Shown piece by piece: positions 18,793 through 20,838 of a DNA stretch of 20,838 nt. The first letter of the stretch is position 1. Each line of letters begins with the position of its first letter. The notes below the pieces were generated by a model that saw nothing but the letters and a program-made list of their open reading frames with translations, was not told the DNA's origin and ran no database searches. This DNA is from MESE01 sp036675035. GTDB lineage: Bacteria > Pseudomonadota > Gammaproteobacteria > Burkholderiales > Burkholderiaceae_D. A program made the translations under genes and the position numbers. The DNA is taken from contig JAKFFO010000203.1 in assembly GCA_036675035.1 (NCBI GenBank), positions 1-20,838 on the forward strand, in the 5' to 3' direction.

Positions 18793-19207
18793 TTTCGATC
18801 TCCCCTTTATATAAATTGCGGGTATTCTATCGCGGTTTCATTTGATACTTGGCAATTGGCAACTGAATAGCGGCCCGCCACCTCACTCGGTAACCGGCCT
18901 GGGTTCCGGACACCTGCATCGCACGAAGTATTGAGTTCTTCGGCCACACGCTACCATCTTCGCGCTCACGGAATGGAAATTGCCGCACCTTGGCAAGGCT
19001 ATTGATTTCGCGATCATGCTATGCCGATCGCATTGCGATATCACGTTACTCTTTTATTTCACGCTTCAGACGGTCGTTGCGTCTCGCCGAAATATTTGCT
19101 TTTCACGTTTTCGCGGTGCGCCCGAAAATTTCAGTCTGGTAGCCGCCGATGACGCGGCGACGCGCGATTTCGTGCATTTGCTTATGCATAATTCATCTAA
19201 GCTTGGT
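18793..19207. other. Intergenic region without a convincing gene
   Basis: The left end contains the leader of the minus operon. The remainder to about 19170 has no promoter, RNA or repeat that I can support. A frame open from 18980 to 19318 (112 aa) has no Shine-Dalgarno, no recognisable family and runs through the fdxA promoter, so it is not called. GCTTA (19180-19184) and TAAGC (19198-19202) form an inverted repeat in an AT-rich patch just before the fdxA -35, a possible operator. Confidence 0.45.
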
Positions 19208-19236
19208 TTGTGGGAAACCCTTATTTATCTTAAAAT
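19208..19236 (+). promoter_or_regulatory. Likely sigma-70 promoter of fdxA
   Basis: TTGTGG (-35, 19208-19213) and TAAAAT (-10, 19231-19236) are separated by 17 bp in an AT-rich stretch. Transcription would start near 19243, giving a leader of about 97 nt to the fdxA ATG. Confidence 0.6.
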
Positions 19237-19339
19237 ACAAGGCTTTGCAGCAGCTGATCCGGCGTTGGTCAGGCCCGCATTGCGATTGGTCTTCGCCAGG
19301 CTCCAGACAAAGCATTGAATATTTTCAGATAGGACTGTT

Positions 19340-19663
19340 ATGACCCACGTTGTGACCGAATCCTGCATCCGCTGCCGTTACACCGACTGCGTAGATGTAT
19401 GCCCGGTAGATTGCTTTCGCGAAGGTCCCAATTTTTTGTCGATCGACCCGGATGAATGCATCGATTGCGCCGTATGCGTTGCCGAATGTCCGGTCAATGC
19501 AATTTATGCCGAAGAAGACGTACCGGCCGATCAGCAGCAATTCATCAAGCTCAACGTCGAATTGTCCCGCAAATGGCCGTCGATCACCAAAACCAAGAGC
19601 CCGCTGCCCGAGGCGGAGGAATGGAAAGACATCCAGGAAAAGCTGCAATACCTGGAGCGCTGA
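19340..19663 (+). CDS. fdxA: Ferredoxin FdxA, 7Fe type ([3Fe-4S][4Fe-4S])
   Basis: Small soluble electron carrier, 107 aa, very close in pattern to Azotobacter ferredoxin I. Cysteines lie in ESCIRCRYTDCVDVCPVDCF (9, 12, 17, 21, 25 counting Met) and ECIDCAVCVAECP (40, 43, 46, 50). The spacing of the first group (C-x7-C, with a distant partner in the second CP) is that of a 3Fe site; CxxCxxC plus a CP gives the 4Fe site. The C-terminal extension (WPSITKTKSPLPEAEEW...LQYLER) is also that of the FdI family. AGGA (19331-19334) precedes the ATG. The next gene encodes a ferredoxin-NADP reductase, its probable redox partner. Confidence 0.95.
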   Translation: MTHVVTESCIRCRYTDCVDVCPVDCFREGPNFLSIDPDECIDCAVCVAECPVNAIYAEEDVPADQQQFIKLNVELSRKWPSITKTKSPLPEAEEWKDIQEKLQYLER

Positions 19664-19699
19664 TAATTTCAGCTTCGAACGATCGCGGTCCGCCTGCAC

Positions 19700-19751
19700 G
19701 GGCCGGTAACGGCCCAACTTTAACCAGACAGAAAAGCCGTCGGTACCGGCT
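19700..19751 (+). other. Two successive hairpins in the fdxA-fnr gap
   Basis: GGGCCG-GTAA-CGGCCC (19700-19715) forms a tight 6-bp stem with a tetraloop. Shortly after, AGCCG and CGGCT flank a 7-nt loop (about 19735-19751). The first is followed only by AACTTT, so it is a weak terminator at best. They may instead be RNA-processing or stability elements that separate a highly expressed ferredoxin from its reductase. Confidence 0.45.
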
Positions 19752-19789
19752 AAAGCCGTGACGCCGAACGGTTTGTGAAAAGCCAAAAA

Positions 19790-20838
19790 ATGAAACAGGA
19801 TCTTGACAGTCGTATGGAAACCAACGCCGACGTATCTCTCCTTAATCCGAATGCCGCGAAGTCCGCTGCCGGAAAAGGGCCGATTGAAACCGATGCCGTT
19901 ATTGTCGGCGCGGGACCGGTCGGCCTGTTTCAGGTATTCGAATTGGGACTGCTCGAGATTAAAGCGCATGTGATCGATTCCTTGCCCAGCGTCGGCGGTC
20001 AATGCGTCGAGCTCTATCCCGACAAGCCGATTTACGACATTCCTGCCGTCCCGGTCTGCACCGGCCAGGAACTGACCGATAATCTGCTGAAGCAAATCGA
20101 ACCGTTCAGTCCGACTTTTCATCTGGGCCAGGAAGTCACGCTGGTCGAACGGCGCGAGGACGCACGCTTCAATCTTGAGACGTCTGCCGGCACCCGCTTC
20201 ATTACGAAAACGATATTTATTGCAGCCGGCGTTGGGTCGTTCCAGCCACGCACGATCAAGGTCGACGATATCGATCAGTTCGATGGAAGCCAATTGTTTT
20301 ACCGTGTCAAGGATCCGATGCGGTTTCATGGCAAGAACCTGGTGATTTGCGGCGGCGGCGATTCGGCGCTGGATTGGGCGCTTGACCTGGTCGGCAAGGC
20401 CGAATCCATCGTTCTGCTGCATCGTCGCGAGGAATTTCGCGCCGCACCGGCATCGGTCGCCAAAATGAAGGAATTGTGCGAAAACCTGGAAATGCAATTC
20501 GTCGTCGGCCAGGTGACCGGGTTCGAAACGCAGGACAGCAAGTTATCCGAAATTAAAGTTACCGGCTCCGATGGCGTCACGCGCCGGTTGCCGCTGGATC
20601 ATTTGCTGGTATTTTTCGGCTTGTCACCCAAGCTCGGTCCGATCGCTGAATGGGGTCTCGATATCGAACGCAAGCAATTGAAAGTGGATACCGAGAAATT
20701 CGAAACCAATGTTCCCGGTATTTTTGCGGTCGGTGACATTAACACCTATCCCGGCAAGAAAAAACTGATTCTGTCAGGCTTTCATGAAGCGGCTCTGGCA
20801 GCTTTTGGTGCTGCAGCATACATTTTCCCGCAAAAGAA
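19790..20838 (+). CDS. Ferredoxin-NADP+ reductase, thioredoxin-reductase type (3' end cut by the window)
   Basis: FAD- and NADPH-binding flavoprotein passing electrons between NADPH and ferredoxin. At least 349 codons are in the window and the frame is still open at the last base. The FAD motif is VIVGAGPVGLF (about 38-48), followed by DSLPSVGGQC without the CxxC disulfide of true thioredoxin reductases. The NADPH motif is VICGGGDSALDWAL, and HRREEFRA follows it. FAVGDINTYPGKKKLILSGFHEAALAAF is the conserved C-terminal FAD contact. By family length about 15-25 residues are missing. The ATG at 19790 is used; another at 19814 is possible. The first 30 or so residues are a variable leader. Its place after fdxA suggests the pair works together. 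Confidence 0.92.
   Translation, partial: MKQDLDSRMETNADVSLLNPNAAKSAAGKGPIETDAVIVGAGPVGLFQVFELGLLEIKAHVIDSLPSVGGQCVELYPDKPIYDIPAVPVCTGQELTDNLLKQIEPFSPTFHLGQEVTLVERREDARFNLETSAGTRFITKTIFIAAGVGSFQPRTIKVDDIDQFDGSQLFYRVKDPMRFHGKNLVICGGGDSALDWALDLVGKAESIVLLHRREEFRAAPASVAKMKELCENLEMQFVVGQVTGFETQDSKLSEIKVTGSDGVTRRLPLDHLLVFFGLSPKLGPIAEWGLDIERKQLKVDTEKFETNVPGIFAVGDINTYPGKKKLILSGFHEAALAAFGAAAYIFPQK

Noticed and set aside
18980..19318. 112-residue open frame upstream of fdxA
   Set aside because: It has no Shine-Dalgarno and no recognisable domain, and it runs through the likely fdxA promoter. Considered chance.
19325..20497. 390-codon minus-strand open frame opposite fdxA and the reductase
   Set aside because: The plus strand encodes two recognisable proteins with all motifs; the minus frame resembles nothing and has no start signal.

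Overview
The window looks like a chromosomal segment of a betaproteobacterium, order Burkholderiales and probably family Oxalobacteraceae (Herminiimonas/Janthinobacterium/Herbaspirillum-like). The reasons are moderately high GC, the urt-ure gene order, a polyhydroxyalkanoate-system protein, a bacterial acyl-CoA-binding protein, and an fdxA plus thioredoxin-reductase-type ferredoxin reductase pair. This placement is inferred from protein character, not from a search.

Positions 31-11068 (+) hold one long nitrogen-scavenging cluster. A near-consensus sigma-54 promoter precedes urtA. It is followed by urtABCDE, a five-component ABC importer for urea, and after only 7 bp by ureD-ureA-ureB-ureC-ureE-ureF-ureG, which encode urease and its nickel-insertion chaperones. 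Several junctions are 4-bp ATGA overlaps, so the whole 11 kb is probably one transcript that imports urea and hydrolyses it to ammonia. A hairpin plus T-run lies between urtA and urtB and may set the excess of binding protein. No nickel transporter or ureJ is present in the cluster.

The most unusual feature is in ureC. All catalytic residues are intact, but a 66-bp in-frame insertion lies at codons 390-411. It contains an imperfect palindrome resembling the short dispersed REP-like repeats of proteobacteria and is flanked by a possible 4-bp duplication. It appears to be a palindromic element fixed inside the coding region of an essential urease subunit.

Positions 11150-15091 (-) encode a large cytosolic PAS/PAS/GAF/PAS/PAS/PAS-GGDEF-EAL cyclic-di-GMP enzyme, convergent with the urease operon and divergent from an FKBP-type prolyl isomerase (15207-15563, +). 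A short acyl-CoA-binding protein follows (15730-15984, +). Two strong hairpin terminators separate it from a minus-strand operon read as transporter (18792-17386), D-2-hydroxyacid dehydrogenase (17375-16392), then PHA-system protein (about 16387-16103).

After an intergenic region of about 550 bp come fdxA, a 7Fe ferredoxin (19340-19663, +), and a ferredoxin-NADP reductase (19790 to the window end, +). The reductase is cut off shortly before its natural C-terminus.
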